DNA of 64,000 nt from Lysobacter sp036697405 (GCF_036697405.1 NZ_JBAHWA010000015.1:21275-85274), one strand, 5' to 3'. Positions 43,185 to 52,478 are shown, numbered from the stretch's first letter. The notes: generated by a model not told the origin, from the letters alone. Numbers and translations: made by a program.

Positions 43185-43819
43185 GACTGCGCCTCGATCA
43201 GTCGCTTCAGTCGCGCCACCGCCTGCGCCGCGACCGCGTCGGCGGGCTGGCTGGCGTCGATCACATGGAAGCGCTGCGGCTGCGACTGCGCGCGCGCGCG
43301 GTAGCCGGCGCGCACGCGCTCGAAGAAGTCCTCGCGCTCGGCCTCGATGCGGTCGGCGGCGCCGCGCCCGCGCACGCGTTGCAGGCCGATCGCGACGGGC
43401 ACGTCCAGCAACAGGGTCAACGCGGGTTCGATCCCGACCACGCGGCGTTCGAGTTCGGCGATGAACTGCGGATCCAGACCGCGGCCCTCGCCCTGGTAGG
43501 CGTAACTGGCGTCGGTGAAACGGTCGCTGATCACCCAGGCGCCGCGGCGCAGCGCCGGCAGCAGGGTCTCGCTGACGTGCTGGGCGCGGCCGGCGAACAC
43601 CAGCAGCAGCTCGGCCTCGGGCGTCGCCGGTTCGTGGTGGGTGTCCAGCAGCAGGCCGCGGATCTGCTCGGCCAGCGGGGTGCCGCCGGGCTCGCGCGTG
43701 CACACCACCTCCACGCCGGTCGCCTCCAGCGCTGCGCGCAGGGCCGCCAGCACGGTGGACTTGCCGGCGCCCTCGCCGCCCTCCAGGGTGATCAGGCGCG
43801 GCTGGACCTGCAGGCTCAT
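43181..43819 (-). CDS. tmk: Thymidylate kinase
   Basis: The product has 212 residues. The P-loop is LEGGEGAGKSTVL (residues 12-24), followed by the DR(Y/F/H) substrate motif CTREPGGTPLAEQIR, SDRFTDASYAYQGEGRGLD and the LID region GRGAADRIEAEREDF. The start overlaps the mltG stop (ATGA). It phosphorylates dTMP to dTDP. Confidence 0.96.
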   Translation of the reverse strand: MSLQVQPRLITLEGGEGAGKSTVLAALRAALEATGVEVVCTREPGGTPLAEQIRGLLLDTHHEPATPEAELLLVFAGRAQHVSETLLPALRRGAWVISDRFTDASYAYQGEGRGLDPQFIAELERRVVGIEPALTLLLDVPVAIGLQRVRGRGAADRIEAEREDFFERVRAGYRARAQSQPQRFHVIDASQPADAVAAQAVARLKRLIEAQS

Positions 43820-44955
43820 CGGTGCGCGCTCTGTGCCGGCGCCTGCGGGGTCGCGGCCTGCGGCGTTTCCTCCGCCTCCTCCAGCACCGCCTTGCCCTCC
43901 TCGGGCTGGCCGTCGCGCCGCTGCGCGCGGTAGCGCTGCAGGTACAGGCGCACGTTGGCCTGGTGCTGGGCGTAGGTGGCCGCGAACAGGCTGCTGCCGC
44001 TGCCGTCGCCGGACGCGACGAAGAACAGCGCGTCGCCCGGGGCCGGATTGGCGACCGCCTTGAGCGCGCCCACGCCGGGCATCGCGATCGGCGTCGGCGG
44101 CAGGCCGGTGCGGGTGTAGGTGTTGTAGGGCGTGTCGGTCTGCAGGTCGCGCTTGCGGATGTTGCCGTCGTAGCCCGCGCCCAAACCGTAGATCACGGTC
44201 GGGTCGGTTTCCAGCTTCATGCCCAACTTGAGCCGGCGTTCGAACAGGCCGGCGATCTGCGGACGCTCGGAGGCGATGCCGGTTTCCTTCTCGACGATCG
44301 AGGCCAGGATCAGCATTTCCTCGCGGCTCTTGAGCACGCTGTTCCTGTCGCGGCCTTCCCAGGCGGCGTTGAGCGCCTTGTCCATGGCGTCGCTGGCGCG
44401 CTTGAGCACGTCCAGGTCGCTGTCGCCGCCGGTGTAGAGATAGGTTTCGGGCAAAAAGCGCCCTTCCGGGTGCTGGCCCGGGCGTCCCAGCGCTTTCATC
44501 AGCGCCGCGTCGTCGAGCTTGGCCGCTTCCTGTTTCAAGTCCTGCTTGCGCGCCAGCGCCGCGCGCAGGTCGCGCAGGTTCCAGCCTTCGATCAGGGTGA
44601 AGCGATGGCTGAGCACGCGGCCGTCGCGCATCGCGATCAGCAGCTCGCGCGGCGAGGTGCCGGGCTCGAGCGCGTATTCGCCGACCTGCAGGCGGCCGGC
44701 GGCGCCGAGTTGCTTGGCCAGCGCGCGCCATTCCAGCGCGTCGCCGCCGCTCACGCCCGCCTCGCGCAGCTTGCGCAGCACCACCGGCAGCGAGTCGCCG
44801 CTTTCCACGATCAGGCTCTGCCCGGCTTGCAGGCCGGACAGCGGGGCGTCGGCGAAGCGCGTGTAGCGCTGGTACAGCCAGCCGCCCGCGATCGCGGCGG
44901 CCAGCACCAGCAGCAGGAAGAAACCGCCGACACGGCGCTTGGTTTTACGACTCAC
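43816..44955 (-). CDS. mltG: Endolytic murein transglycosylase MltG
   Basis: The product has 379 residues and starts at a GTG (44955) overlapping the pabC stop. One N-terminal membrane anchor (GGFFLLLVLAAAIAGGWLY) is followed by a LysM-like region and the YceG catalytic domain: EGRFLPETYLYTGG, the catalytic Glu in LILASIVEKETG and TPYNTYTRTGLPPTPI. The last 40 residues or so are Gln/Ala/Pro-rich. It cuts nascent glycan strands. The pabC-mltG-tmk-holB order is as in E. coli. Confidence 0.94.
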   Translation of the reverse strand: MSRKTKRRVGGFFLLLVLAAAIAGGWLYQRYTRFADAPLSGLQAGQSLIVESGDSLPVVLRKLREAGVSGGDALEWRALAKQLGAAGRLQVGEYALEPGTSPRELLIAMRDGRVLSHRFTLIEGWNLRDLRAALARKQDLKQEAAKLDDAALMKALGRPGQHPEGRFLPETYLYTGGDSDLDVLKRASDAMDKALNAAWEGRDRNSVLKSREEMLILASIVEKETGIASERPQIAGLFERRLKLGMKLETDPTVIYGLGAGYDGNIRKRDLQTDTPYNTYTRTGLPPTPIAMPGVGALKAVANPAPGDALFFVASGDGSGSSLFAATYAQHQANVRLYLQRYRAQRRDGQPEEGKAVLEEAEETPQAATPQAPAQSAHR

Positions 44956-45794
44956 GACACCTCCGAGCCCGGCGGGGCTGCAGATTCGAATGCGGGATGC
45001 GATTGGGCCAGGCGACGCTGCAGGCCGGCCACCGCGGAATGCGAGGGCCAGACGCGCTCGCCCAGCCGGGCGACCGGCAGGATACCGCGCACGGCATTGC
45101 ACAGGAAAACCGCGTCCGCGCTTTCCAACGCGTCTTGCGACAGGGTCGCGGTTTCGGCGGCCCGATCGCCCAGGATCGCCAGCAGCCGCTCGCGGCAGAC
45201 CCCGGCGACACCGCAGCGTTCCACGCTCGGCGTCCACCAAAGCCCCTCGCGCAGCACGAACAGGTTGGCCGCGGTCGCGCACACCACCGCGCCGTCGCCG
45301 TCGCGCATCAGGCCCTCGTCGATCCCCGGGTCGGTCCATTCGGCGCGCGCCAGCACCTGCTCCAGGCGGTTGCAGTGTTTGAGCCCGGCCAGCGCCGAGG
45401 GCGTCGCCAAACGGGTTTCGCACCAGCGCAGGCGCAGGCCCGCGGCCGGGGCCGGCGGCGGCAGCTCATGGCGGGACAGCAGCCAGGTCGGCACCGGCTC
45501 GGCCGGCGGCGCATAGCCGCGCCCGCCCGCGCCCCGGCTGACGATCAGTTTCAGCACCGCGTCGGCGCCGTCGAGCAGGCGCTCGGCCTCGGCGCGCACG
45601 AACTCGGGGGGCGGCAGCGGCAGGCGCAGGCGCGCCGCGCCGCGGCTCAGGCGCCGCCAGTGCGCGTCCCACCACGGCAACGTGCCGCGGTGCGCGCGCA
45701 GGGTTTCGAACAGGCCGTCGCCGTAGGCATAGCCGCGGTCCAGCAAGGGCAACGCCTGCGCGGCATGCTCGCCGGCGTAGACGCGCGCGCTCAT
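44952..45794 (-). CDS. pabC: Aminodeoxychorismate lyase
   Basis: The product has 280 residues of the class IV PLP aminotransferase fold: DRGYAYGDGLFETLR, the lysine-bearing LKHCNRLEQVLARAEW, VCATAANLFVLREG and VERCGVAGVCRERLL. It makes p-aminobenzoate and pyruvate from aminodeoxychorismate, the step after PabB. Its ATG overlaps the pabB stop (ATGA), which couples the two folate genes. Confidence 0.93.
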   Translation of the reverse strand: MSARVYAGEHAAQALPLLDRGYAYGDGLFETLRAHRGTLPWWDAHWRRLSRGAARLRLPLPPPEFVRAEAERLLDGADAVLKLIVSRGAGGRGYAPPAEPVPTWLLSRHELPPPAPAAGLRLRWCETRLATPSALAGLKHCNRLEQVLARAEWTDPGIDEGLMRDGDGAVVCATAANLFVLREGLWWTPSVERCGVAGVCRERLLAILGDRAAETATLSQDALESADAVFLCNAVRGILPVARLGERVWPSHSAVAGLQRRLAQSHPAFESAAPPGSEVS

Positions 45795-47146
45795 CCGGCC
45801 ACGCCCAGCGCGCGCAGCATGCCGCGCGCCTTGGCGCGGGTCTCGTCGAGTTCGCGCTGCGGATCGGAGTCGGCGACGATGCCGGCGCCGGTGCGGAAGC
45901 GCAGTTCGCCGCCTTCGAGTTCGGCGCTGCGGATCAGGATGTTGAGGTCGAGATCGCCGTCGCGATTGAGCCAGCCCATCGCCCCGGTGTAGACGCCGCG
46001 GCCGCCGCCTTCGAGCTCGGCGATGATCTGCATGCAGCGCACCTTCGGGCAGCCGGTGATGGTGCCGCCCGGGAACACCGCGCGGATGGTTGCGCCCGGC
46101 GTCGCCTCCGCGCGCAGACGGCCGCGCACGTTGCTGACGATGTGATGCACGTGGGCGTAGCTCTCGACCGTCATCAGTTCGTCGACCTCGACGCTGCCCG
46201 GCGTGCAGACCCGGCCCAGGTCGTTGCGTTCCAGGTCGATCAGCATCACGTGTTCGGCGCGCTCCTTGGGATGCCCGACCAATTCGCGGATGCGCGCCAG
46301 ATCGTCGTCGCCGGCCACGCGCGGACGGGTGCCGGCGATCGGCCGGGTCTCGACCACGTCGCCGCGCACCGACACCAGGCGCTCGGGCGAGGCGCTGACC
46401 ACCGCCCAACCGGGGCCGGCGAACAGGCCCGCGAACGGCGCCGGATTGTGCTGGCGCAGGCGCTGGAACAAGGCCGCCGGCGCCAGCGGCGCATCGAAAT
46501 GCGCGCGCCAGCCGCGCGAGAGATTGACCTGGAACACGTCGCCGGCGCGCAGGTAGTCGAGCACGCGCGCGACGCCGTCGGTGTAGCGCTGCGGCGCGTC
46601 CTCTTCGATCGCCTGCGGCGGGCTCCATTCCGGCAGGGGTGCCAGCGCGGCCGCGCGCTCGACGTCGGCGGCGATCGCATCGAGCATGTCCGCGTGATCG
46701 GTCTCTGCCAGCACGATGCAATCGCCGCTGGCGCGGTCGCGCAGCACCGCGGCCGGACAACGCAGGGCCAGCGCGACCGGCAGGCCGCCCGCCGCCGCCG
46801 GCAGGCGCAGCACCGGTTCGACCTGGGCGGCCAATTCGTAGCCGAACAACAGCGCCCAGCCGCCGCGGAACGGCCAGCGCGGCTCGTCGCGCGCGACCCG
46901 TTGGGCGCGCCAATCGGCGTCCAGCGCGGACAGGAAATCGCCCGCGCGCGCGCGGCCGTCCTGGTCGCGCACACCGCCGTCGGGGTCCAGTCGCAATGCC
47001 TCGCCGTTGCCGGCCAGCAGCAGGTCCCAGCGGCCCTGCGCGGTGCCGTCGGCGCTGGATTCCAGCAGCATGGGATAGCGCTGCGGCGCCAGGCGCTGCA
47101 GCGACAGCAGGTCGGTGGTGGCGGGCAGCGCGCGGGTCAGCAGCAT
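45791..47146 (-). CDS. pabB: Aminodeoxychorismate synthase component I
   Basis: The product has 451 residues. The chorismate-binding domain is complete: SRGWRAHFDAPLAPAALFQR, SPERLVSVRGDVVETRPIAG, ERAEHVMLIDLERNDLGRVC, AVFPGGTITGCPKVR and FRTGAGIVADSDPQRE. PIAGT marks PabB rather than TrpE. It needs a glutamine amidotransferase partner (PabA), not seen in the window. In E. coli pabB is not in the fab cluster, so its place here between fabF and pabC is a lineage feature. Confidence 0.92.
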   Translation of the reverse strand: MLLTRALPATTDLLSLQRLAPQRYPMLLESSADGTAQGRWDLLLAGNGEALRLDPDGGVRDQDGRARAGDFLSALDADWRAQRVARDEPRWPFRGGWALLFGYELAAQVEPVLRLPAAAGGLPVALALRCPAAVLRDRASGDCIVLAETDHADMLDAIAADVERAAALAPLPEWSPPQAIEEDAPQRYTDGVARVLDYLRAGDVFQVNLSRGWRAHFDAPLAPAALFQRLRQHNPAPFAGLFAGPGWAVVSASPERLVSVRGDVVETRPIAGTRPRVAGDDDLARIRELVGHPKERAEHVMLIDLERNDLGRVCTPGSVEVDELMTVESYAHVHHIVSNVRGRLRAEATPGATIRAVFPGGTITGCPKVRCMQIIAELEGGGRGVYTGAMGWLNRDGDLDLNILIRSAELEGGELRFRTGAGIVADSDPQRELDETRAKARGMLRALGVAG

Positions 47147-47227
47147 GATGGTCGAACCTTATACCGGCGCGGTGCGGGCCGGCGAGCGCGCCGCGCGAGC
47201 GCGCTTGGGCGCCGCTGGGGCGCGATC

Positions 47228-47245
47228 GGCACCCGGCCGGGTGCC
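47228..47245. other. Perfect 18-bp palindrome between pabB and fabF
   Basis: GGCACCCGG and CCGGGTGCC adjoin with no loop, 86 bases past the fabF stop. No U-tract follows. It could be a weak transcription stop or a protein site. Nothing else is seen in 47147-47330. Confidence 0.3.
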
Positions 47246-47330
47246 GGCGCGGCGCCCGCGAGGGCATACGGCGGGCGCCGCCGGACCGGCGCCGCAGCGG
47301 CCGATCCGGGCAGCGCCGCGGGCGCGCGGA

Positions 47331-48569
47331 TCAGATCCGCTTGAACACCAGGGTGCCGTTGGTGCCGCCGAAGCCGAAGCCGTTGGAGACGGTGACGTCG
47401 ACCTTCTTCTCGCGCGCCACGTTGGGCACGTAGTCCAGGTCGCAGCCTTCGCCCGGCTGCTCCAGGTTGATGGTCGGCGGGATGATGCCGTGGTGCAGGG
47501 CCAGCACCGAGTAGATCGCCTCGGCGCCGCCGGCCGCACCCAGCAGGTGGCCGGTCATCGACTTGGTCGAGCTGACCATGGTCTTGTAGGCGTGATCGCC
47601 CAGCGCGCGCTTGATCGCCAGGGTTTCGGCGACGTCGCCCAGCGGGGTCGAGGTGCCGTGGGCGTTGAGGTAGGCCACGTCCTCGGGGTTGATCTTGGCG
47701 TCCTTGAACGCCGCTGCCATGCAGCGCGCCGGGCCTTCGCCGTTCTCGCTGGGCGCGGTCATGTGGTAGGCGTCCGAGCTGGCGCCGAAGCCGGCGAGCT
47801 CGCAGTAGATGCGCGCGCCGCGCGCCTTGGCGCGTTCGTACTCCTCCAGCACCAGGATGCCGGCGCCGTCGCCGAGCACGAAGCCGTCGCGGTCCTTGTC
47901 CCAGGGCCGCGAGGCGCGGGTGGGATCGTCGTTGCGCGTGGACATCGCCTTCATCGAGCAGAAACCGCCGACCGAGGTCTGCGAGGCGCCGCGCTCGGCG
48001 CCGCCCGCGATCATCACGTCGGCATCGCCGTACTGGATCATGCGCATCGCCATGCCGATGGAATGGTTGGAGGTGGCGCAGGCCGAGACGGCGGAGAAAT
48101 TGGGGCCCTTGATGCCGGTCAGCAGCGAGACCTGGCCGGGCAGCATGTTGATGATGGTGCTGGGCACGTAGAACGGCGAGATCTTGCGCGGGCCGCCCTC
48201 GTGGTACTTGATGGTCTGCTCTTCGATGCCCAGCAGGCCGCCGATGCCCGAGCCGATCAGCGCGCCGATGCGCTCGGCGTTGGACTCGTCGACCACCAGG
48301 CCCGCGTCTTCCATCGCCATCATCGAGGCGGCGACGCCGTAGTGGATGAACTCGTCCATCTTCTTGGCGTCTTTCGGGCCGACCCACTTGCCGATGTCGA
48401 AGTCGCGGACTTCGCCGGCGATGCGGGTGGTGAAGTTGGACGCGTCGAACCAGGTGATCGGACCGATGCCGGAGCGGCCGTTGACGATCCCGTCCCAGTT
48501 GCTGGCCAGGTCGTTGCCGAGCGGGGAAACGATGCCGAGGCCGGTAATCACTACGCGACGGTTGAACAT
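47331..48569 (-). CDS. fabF: 3-oxoacyl-ACP synthase II
   Basis: The product has 412 residues. The ATG at 48569 follows GGAG by 6 bases. The Cys-His-His triad is C164 (VSACATSNHS), H304 (NAHGTSTPLGD) and H341 (KSMTGHLLGAAGG), and the glycine-rich GFGFGGTNGTLVF end is intact. FabF elongates acyl-ACP by condensation with malonyl-ACP and adjusts membrane fluidity with temperature. An intrinsic terminator lies between acpP and fabF, so fabF may also have its own promoter. Confidence 0.96.
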   Translation of the reverse strand: MFNRRVVITGLGIVSPLGNDLASNWDGIVNGRSGIGPITWFDASNFTTRIAGEVRDFDIGKWVGPKDAKKMDEFIHYGVAASMMAMEDAGLVVDESNAERIGALIGSGIGGLLGIEEQTIKYHEGGPRKISPFYVPSTIINMLPGQVSLLTGIKGPNFSAVSACATSNHSIGMAMRMIQYGDADVMIAGGAERGASQTSVGGFCSMKAMSTRNDDPTRASRPWDKDRDGFVLGDGAGILVLEEYERAKARGARIYCELAGFGASSDAYHMTAPSENGEGPARCMAAAFKDAKINPEDVAYLNAHGTSTPLGDVAETLAIKRALGDHAYKTMVSSTKSMTGHLLGAAGGAEAIYSVLALHHGIIPPTINLEQPGEGCDLDYVPNVAREKKVDVTVSNGFGFGGTNGTLVFKRI

Positions 48570-48629
48570 GGAGCACTCCGTACTGTTGACACGGGATTCT
48601 GACGCTACGCCGGCGTATCCACCGGCACT

Positions 48630-48657
48630 AAAAACGCGGGGCCGCAATGCGGCCCCG
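48630..48657 (-). terminator. Intrinsic terminator between acpP and fabF
   Basis: CGGGGCCGC (48637-48645), an AAT loop and GCGGCCCCG (48649-48657) form a strong stem followed on the minus strand by GCGTTTTT. It ends or attenuates the acpP transcript 63 bases past the acpP stop. Confidence 0.8.
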
Positions 48658-48719
48658 GTATGGTTTTGCCGACGACGCCGGCGGTCCGCTCGCGCTGGCC
48701 GCCGCGTCGCCCGCGTCGA

Positions 48720-48959
48720 TTACGACTTGACGTGCGCCTTGACGTAATCGATCGCCTGCTGCACCGAGGTGATCTTCTCGGCCTCTTCGTCCGGGATCTC
48801 GCACTCGAACTCTTCTTCGAGGGCCATCACCAGCTCGACGGTGTCGAGCGAATCCGCGCCGAGGTCGTCGACGAAGGAAGCGTTGTTGGTGACTTCTTCT
48901 TCCTTAACGCCAAGCTGTTCGACCACGATCTTCTTGACGCGTTCTTCGATGCTGCTCAT
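48720..48959 (-). CDS. acpP: Acyl carrier protein
   Basis: The product has 79 residues. S37 in DDLGADSLDTVELVMALE is the phosphopantetheine site. It is strongly acidic, as is usual. GGAG stands 10 bases before the ATG at 48959. It carries the growing acyl chain for the Fab enzymes encoded around it. The terminator after it fits the high, separate expression usual for acpP. Confidence 0.97.
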   Translation of the reverse strand: MSSIEERVKKIVVEQLGVKEEEVTNNASFVDDLGADSLDTVELVMALEEEFECEIPDEEAEKITSVQQAIDYVKAHVKS

Positions 48960-49076
48960 GAGTTTGTGCTCCTCCCGTGAGGGGTTTTCGATGGAATAGT
49001 CTAATGGAATCGGAGGCGTTCGCGAGCATGCGCGAAACCCCTTTTGGTTCAATCGTTTACGCTTCGCAACGACGGC

Positions 49077-49823
49077 TCATGGCATGTACATGCCGCCGTT
49101 GACGTGCAGGGTCTCGCCGGTGATGTAGGCGGCGCTGGGGCCGGCCAGGAACGCCACCGCGCGGGCGATGTCGGCCGGTTCGCCGAAACGGCCCAGCGCG
49201 ATCTGGCCGAGCATCGCGTTTTTCGCGTCCTCGGGCAGCGAACGGGTCATGTCGGTGTCGATGAAGCCGGGCGCGACCACGTTGACGGTAATGCCGCGGC
49301 TGCCGATCTCGCGCGCCATCGACTTGCTGAAGGCGATGATGCCGGCCTTGGCCGCGGCGTAGTTGGCCTGGCCGGCGTTGCCGGTCACGCCGATCACCGA
49401 GGCGATATTGACGATGCGGCCCTTGCGCGCCTTCATCATCGCGCGCATGACCGCCTTGCTGGTGCGGAACACGCTGGTCAGGTTGGTGTCGAGGATGGCC
49501 TGCCAGTCCTCGTCCTTCATCCGCATCAGCAGGTTGTCGCGGGTGATGCCGGCGTTGTTGACCAGGATCGAGATCGCGCCGATGTCCTTTGCGATCGCGT
49601 CGATCACCGCCTCGATCGAGGCCGGGTCGGCCACGTCCAGGGTGCGGCCGTGGCCGCCGTGCGCGGCCAGACGCTCGCCGATCGCGGCGGCGCCGGCGTC
49701 GCTGGTGGCGGTGCCGATCACGGTCGCGCCCTGCGCGGCCAGTTCGTCGGCGATCGCGGCGCCGATGCCGCGGCTGGCGCCGGTGACCAGGGCGATTTCG
49801 CCCGCGAGGGGTCCAGTGCTCAT
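49077..49823 (-). CDS. fabG: 3-oxoacyl-ACP reductase
   Basis: The product has 248 residues of the SDR family. The NADPH site is VTGASRGIGAAIA, followed by NNAGITRDNLLMRMKDEDW, and the Ser-Tyr-Lys catalytic set is NIASVIGVTG and YAAAKAG (Tyr near 155, Lys near 159). The end is MTRSLPEDAKNAML to HVNGGMYMP. The ATG at 49823 follows GGAG. Just upstream is a short run of CGTCGGTTCGG direct repeats (49849-49880). Confidence 0.95.
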   Translation of the reverse strand: MSTGPLAGEIALVTGASRGIGAAIADELAAQGATVIGTATSDAGAAAIGERLAAHGGHGRTLDVADPASIEAVIDAIAKDIGAISILVNNAGITRDNLLMRMKDEDWQAILDTNLTSVFRTSKAVMRAMMKARKGRIVNIASVIGVTGNAGQANYAAAKAGIIAFSKSMAREIGSRGITVNVVAPGFIDTDMTRSLPEDAKNAMLGQIALGRFGEPADIARAVAFLAGPSAAYITGETLHVNGGMYMP

Positions 49824-49940
49824 GTGTGCTCCGCTCTCAGTTCGGTACGACGTCGGTTCGGTTCGGTGCGGCGTCGGTTCGGCATCGCGGATCATCGCCC
49901 GAAACGGCGTATCGCGCAGCCAGCCTAGCCAGGATAAGGG

Positions 49941-50888
49941 TCAGGCCTGCGACCAGTCCGCCAATGCGGCCTGGAAATCGCCGACCGTGCCCAGCGGGCG
50001 CGCATCCAGCGATTTGTCGATGCGCTTGACCAGGCCGCTGAGGACCTTGCCGGGGCCGCATTCGGCCACGCGGGTCGCGCCGCGCGCGGCCAGGGCCTGC
50101 ACGCAGCCGGTCCACTGCACCGGCAGATAGAGCTGGCGCACCAGCGCGTCGCGGATCGCGTCCAGGCCGGCATGCGCCTGGGCGTCGACGTTCTGCACCA
50201 CCGGCAGCTTGGGCGGGTGCCAGCTCAGGCCGGCCATGGCCTCGCCGAGGCGATTGGCGGCGTCGCGCATCAGCGGGGTGTGCGAGGGCACGCTGACGGC
50301 GAGCTTGACCGCCTTGCGCACGCCGCGTTCGGCCAGCTGGACCAGGGCGGCATCGACCGCGGCGGCATGGCCGCCGATCACGATCTGGCCGGGCGAGTTG
50401 TAGTTCGCCGGCACCACCACCTCCTTGCCCGACACCGCCGCGCAGACTTCCTGCACCAGCGCGTCCTCGGCGCCGAGCACGGCGGCCATGGCGCCGGTGC
50501 CCGCAGGCGCGGCGTCCTGCATGAATTGTCCGCGCAGGCGCACCAGGTGCGCGGCGTCCTTCAGCGACAGCGCGCCGGCGGCGACCAGTGCGGTGTATTC
50601 GCCCAGGCTGTGGCCGGACAGCTGCGCCGGTTGCGCGCCGCCCTGGGCCTGCCACAGGCGCCATACCGCCACGCCCGCGGCCAGCAGCGCCGGCTGGGTG
50701 TACTCGGTGCGGTTGAGCATTTCTTCCGGGCCGCTCTGGCTCAGCGCCCACAGGTCGGTGGCGGCGCCGTCGCTGGCCTCGGCGAAGGTGTCGCGGATCA
50801 GCGGATGCAGCTCGGACAGCTCGGCGAGCATGCCCAGCGATTGCGAGCCCTGTCCGGGAAACACCAAGGCGAGAGAGTCGTGGCTCAT
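49941..50888 (-). CDS. fabD: Malonyl-CoA:ACP transacylase
   Basis: The product has 315 residues. The nucleophile S94 is in LSGHSLGEYTALVAAG, the arginine in LVRLRGQFMQDA, the His in VSVPSHTPLMRDA, and the PGQGSQSLGM loop is at the N-terminus. It loads malonyl groups onto AcpP. The ATG at 50888 is set by homology, since no good ribosome-binding site is visible. It lies about 190 bases after fabH, with a terminator in between. Confidence 0.95.
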   Translation of the reverse strand: MSHDSLALVFPGQGSQSLGMLAELSELHPLIRDTFAEASDGAATDLWALSQSGPEEMLNRTEYTQPALLAAGVAVWRLWQAQGGAQPAQLSGHSLGEYTALVAAGALSLKDAAHLVRLRGQFMQDAAPAGTGAMAAVLGAEDALVQEVCAAVSGKEVVVPANYNSPGQIVIGGHAAAVDAALVQLAERGVRKAVKLAVSVPSHTPLMRDAANRLGEAMAGLSWHPPKLPVVQNVDAQAHAGLDAIRDALVRQLYLPVQWTGCVQALAARGATRVAECGPGKVLSGLVKRIDKSLDARPLGTVGDFQAALADWSQA

Positions 50889-51019
50889 CGAGTCGTGGCG
50901 CGAACGCCGGTCCAGTTCGTCAAGGACCGGCATGATACGAGGCAAACCGCGTCATCGTCTGTACTCGCGCGTATCGTGACGCGTTGCGACAGTTTTCCGA
51001 ACACGCGAATTCGGGCGCG

Positions 51020-51050
51020 AAAACGCACGCGCCCGGCAAGCCGGGCGCGT
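51020..51050 (-). terminator. Intrinsic terminator between fabH and fabD
   Basis: ACGCGCCCGGC (51027-51037), a 2-base loop and GCCGGGCGCGT (51040-51050) form an 11-bp stem followed on the minus strand by GCGTTTTCG. It lies 29 bases past the fabH stop and would separate rpmF-fabH from fabD-fabG-acpP. Confidence 0.7.
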
Positions 51051-51078
51051 AGGGCGACACAGGGAAAGGCGCGGGCGA

Positions 51079-52074
51079 TCAGTAGCGCAGCAGCGCCGAA
51101 CCCCAGGTGAAACCGCCGCCGAAGGCCTCCAGCAGCACCAGCTGGCCGCGCTGCACGCGACCGGAGCGCACCGCTTCGTCCAGCGCCAGCGGCACCGAGC
51201 CCGAGGAGGTGTTGCCGTGCTTGTCGACGGTGACCACCACGCGCTCCATCGGCATGTCCAGGCGCTTGGCCGTGGCCTCGATGATGCGCAGGTTGGCCTG
51301 GTGCGGAATCAGCCAGTCGATGTCGTGACGGTCCAGGCCGTTGGCTTCCAGGGTCTCTTCGACCACCGAGTCCAGCGCCTTGACCGCGTGCTTGAAGACC
51401 TCGTTGCCGGTCATCAGCACCTTGACGCCGGCATTGGGCTCGTCGAGCTTGAAACCGGCCGAAACGCCGACCGGGTTCCACAGCAGCTCCTTCTTGCCGC
51501 CGTCGGCGTGCAGATGGGTGCTGAGGATGCCGGTTTCGCTGTCGGCCTTGAGCACGACCGCGCCGGCGCCGTCGCCGAACAGCACGCAGGTGCCGCGGTC
51601 GCTCCAGTCGATCATGCGGGTCAGGGTTTCCGCGCCCACCACCAGCACGGTCTTGGCCGCGCCGGACTGGATGAACTTGTCGGCCACGGTCAGCGCGTAG
51701 ACGAAGCCCGAACAGGCGGCGTTGACGTCGAACGCAGGGCAACCGTTGGCGCCCAGGCGGTGCTGCAGCAGGCAGGCGGTGGACGGGAAAATCAGGTCGG
51801 GCGTGGTCGTGCCGAGCACGATCAGGTCCAGTTCCTGCGGATCGACGCCGGCGGCTTCGAGCGCGCGCAGCGAGGCGTGGTAGGCCAGGTCGCAGGTGGT
51901 TTCGCCCTCGGCGACGACGTGACGCTCGCGGATGCCGGTGCGGGCCGCGATCCATTCGTCGCTGGTGTCGACCATCTTGGCGAGGTCGTCGTTGGTCAGG
52001 ATCTTCTCCGGCAGGTAGCTGCCGGTGCCCGCGATACGCGAATAGACCCTGTCTTGCTTGCGCTGCTCAGTCAT
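51079..52074 (-). CDS. fabH: 3-oxoacyl-ACP synthase III
   Basis: The product has 331 residues. The Cys-His-Asn triad is C121 (VNAACSGFVYAL), H258 (WLIPHQANLRII) and N288 (DKHGNTSSGS). GGAG stands 5 bases before the ATG at 52074, preferred over two GTG codons directly ahead of it. FabH starts fatty acid synthesis from acyl-CoA and malonyl-ACP. In E. coli plsX lies between rpmF and fabH; it is not present here. Confidence 0.96.
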   Translation of the reverse strand: MTEQRKQDRVYSRIAGTGSYLPEKILTNDDLAKMVDTSDEWIAARTGIRERHVVAEGETTCDLAYHASLRALEAAGVDPQELDLIVLGTTTPDLIFPSTACLLQHRLGANGCPAFDVNAACSGFVYALTVADKFIQSGAAKTVLVVGAETLTRMIDWSDRGTCVLFGDGAGAVVLKADSETGILSTHLHADGGKKELLWNPVGVSAGFKLDEPNAGVKVLMTGNEVFKHAVKALDSVVEETLEANGLDRHDIDWLIPHQANLRIIEATAKRLDMPMERVVVTVDKHGNTSSGSVPLALDEAVRSGRVQRGQLVLLEAFGGGFTWGSALLRY

Positions 52075-52283
52075 CACCACTCCGCTGCGGAACCGTAGTC
52101 AGGCCCGAATCGGGCCCATTCCGCCAGACGCGCTGGCGGCGGAACCCCGCCGTGGCGGCCGCAGGTCCCGCGTGCTCGACAAGCACGTGTTGGTTCCGCG
52201 CGCTGTACGACAGCGGCGGCCGGATCGGCGACGGCCCCGCGCGCCGCCAAAGCGTGCGCGCGGCGCGGCGGGCGATGCGAAGA

Positions 52284-52478
52284 TTACTCTTCGTCGGCGA
52301 CCTTGGACTGGGTGTTGATCACCTTCTTGCCGCGGTAGTAGCCGTCGGCGGTGACGTGGTGGCGGATGTGGGTCTCGCCGGTGGTCGGGTCGGTGGCCAG
52401 CTGCTTGCTGGTCAGCGCGTCGTGGGCGCGGCGCTGGCCGCGGCGGGACGGGGAAACGCGGGACTTCTGGACAGCCAT
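52284..52478 (-). CDS. rpmF: 50S ribosomal protein L32
   Basis: The product has 64 residues, starting MAVQKSRVSPSRRGQRRAHD, the classic L32 start. The four-cysteine zinc site of some L32 proteins is absent. GGAG precedes the ATG by 7 bases. It lies between yceD and fabH as in E. coli. Confidence 0.96.
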   Translation of the reverse strand: MAVQKSRVSPSRRGQRRAHDALTSKQLATDPTTGETHIRHHVTADGYYRGKKVINTQSKVADEE

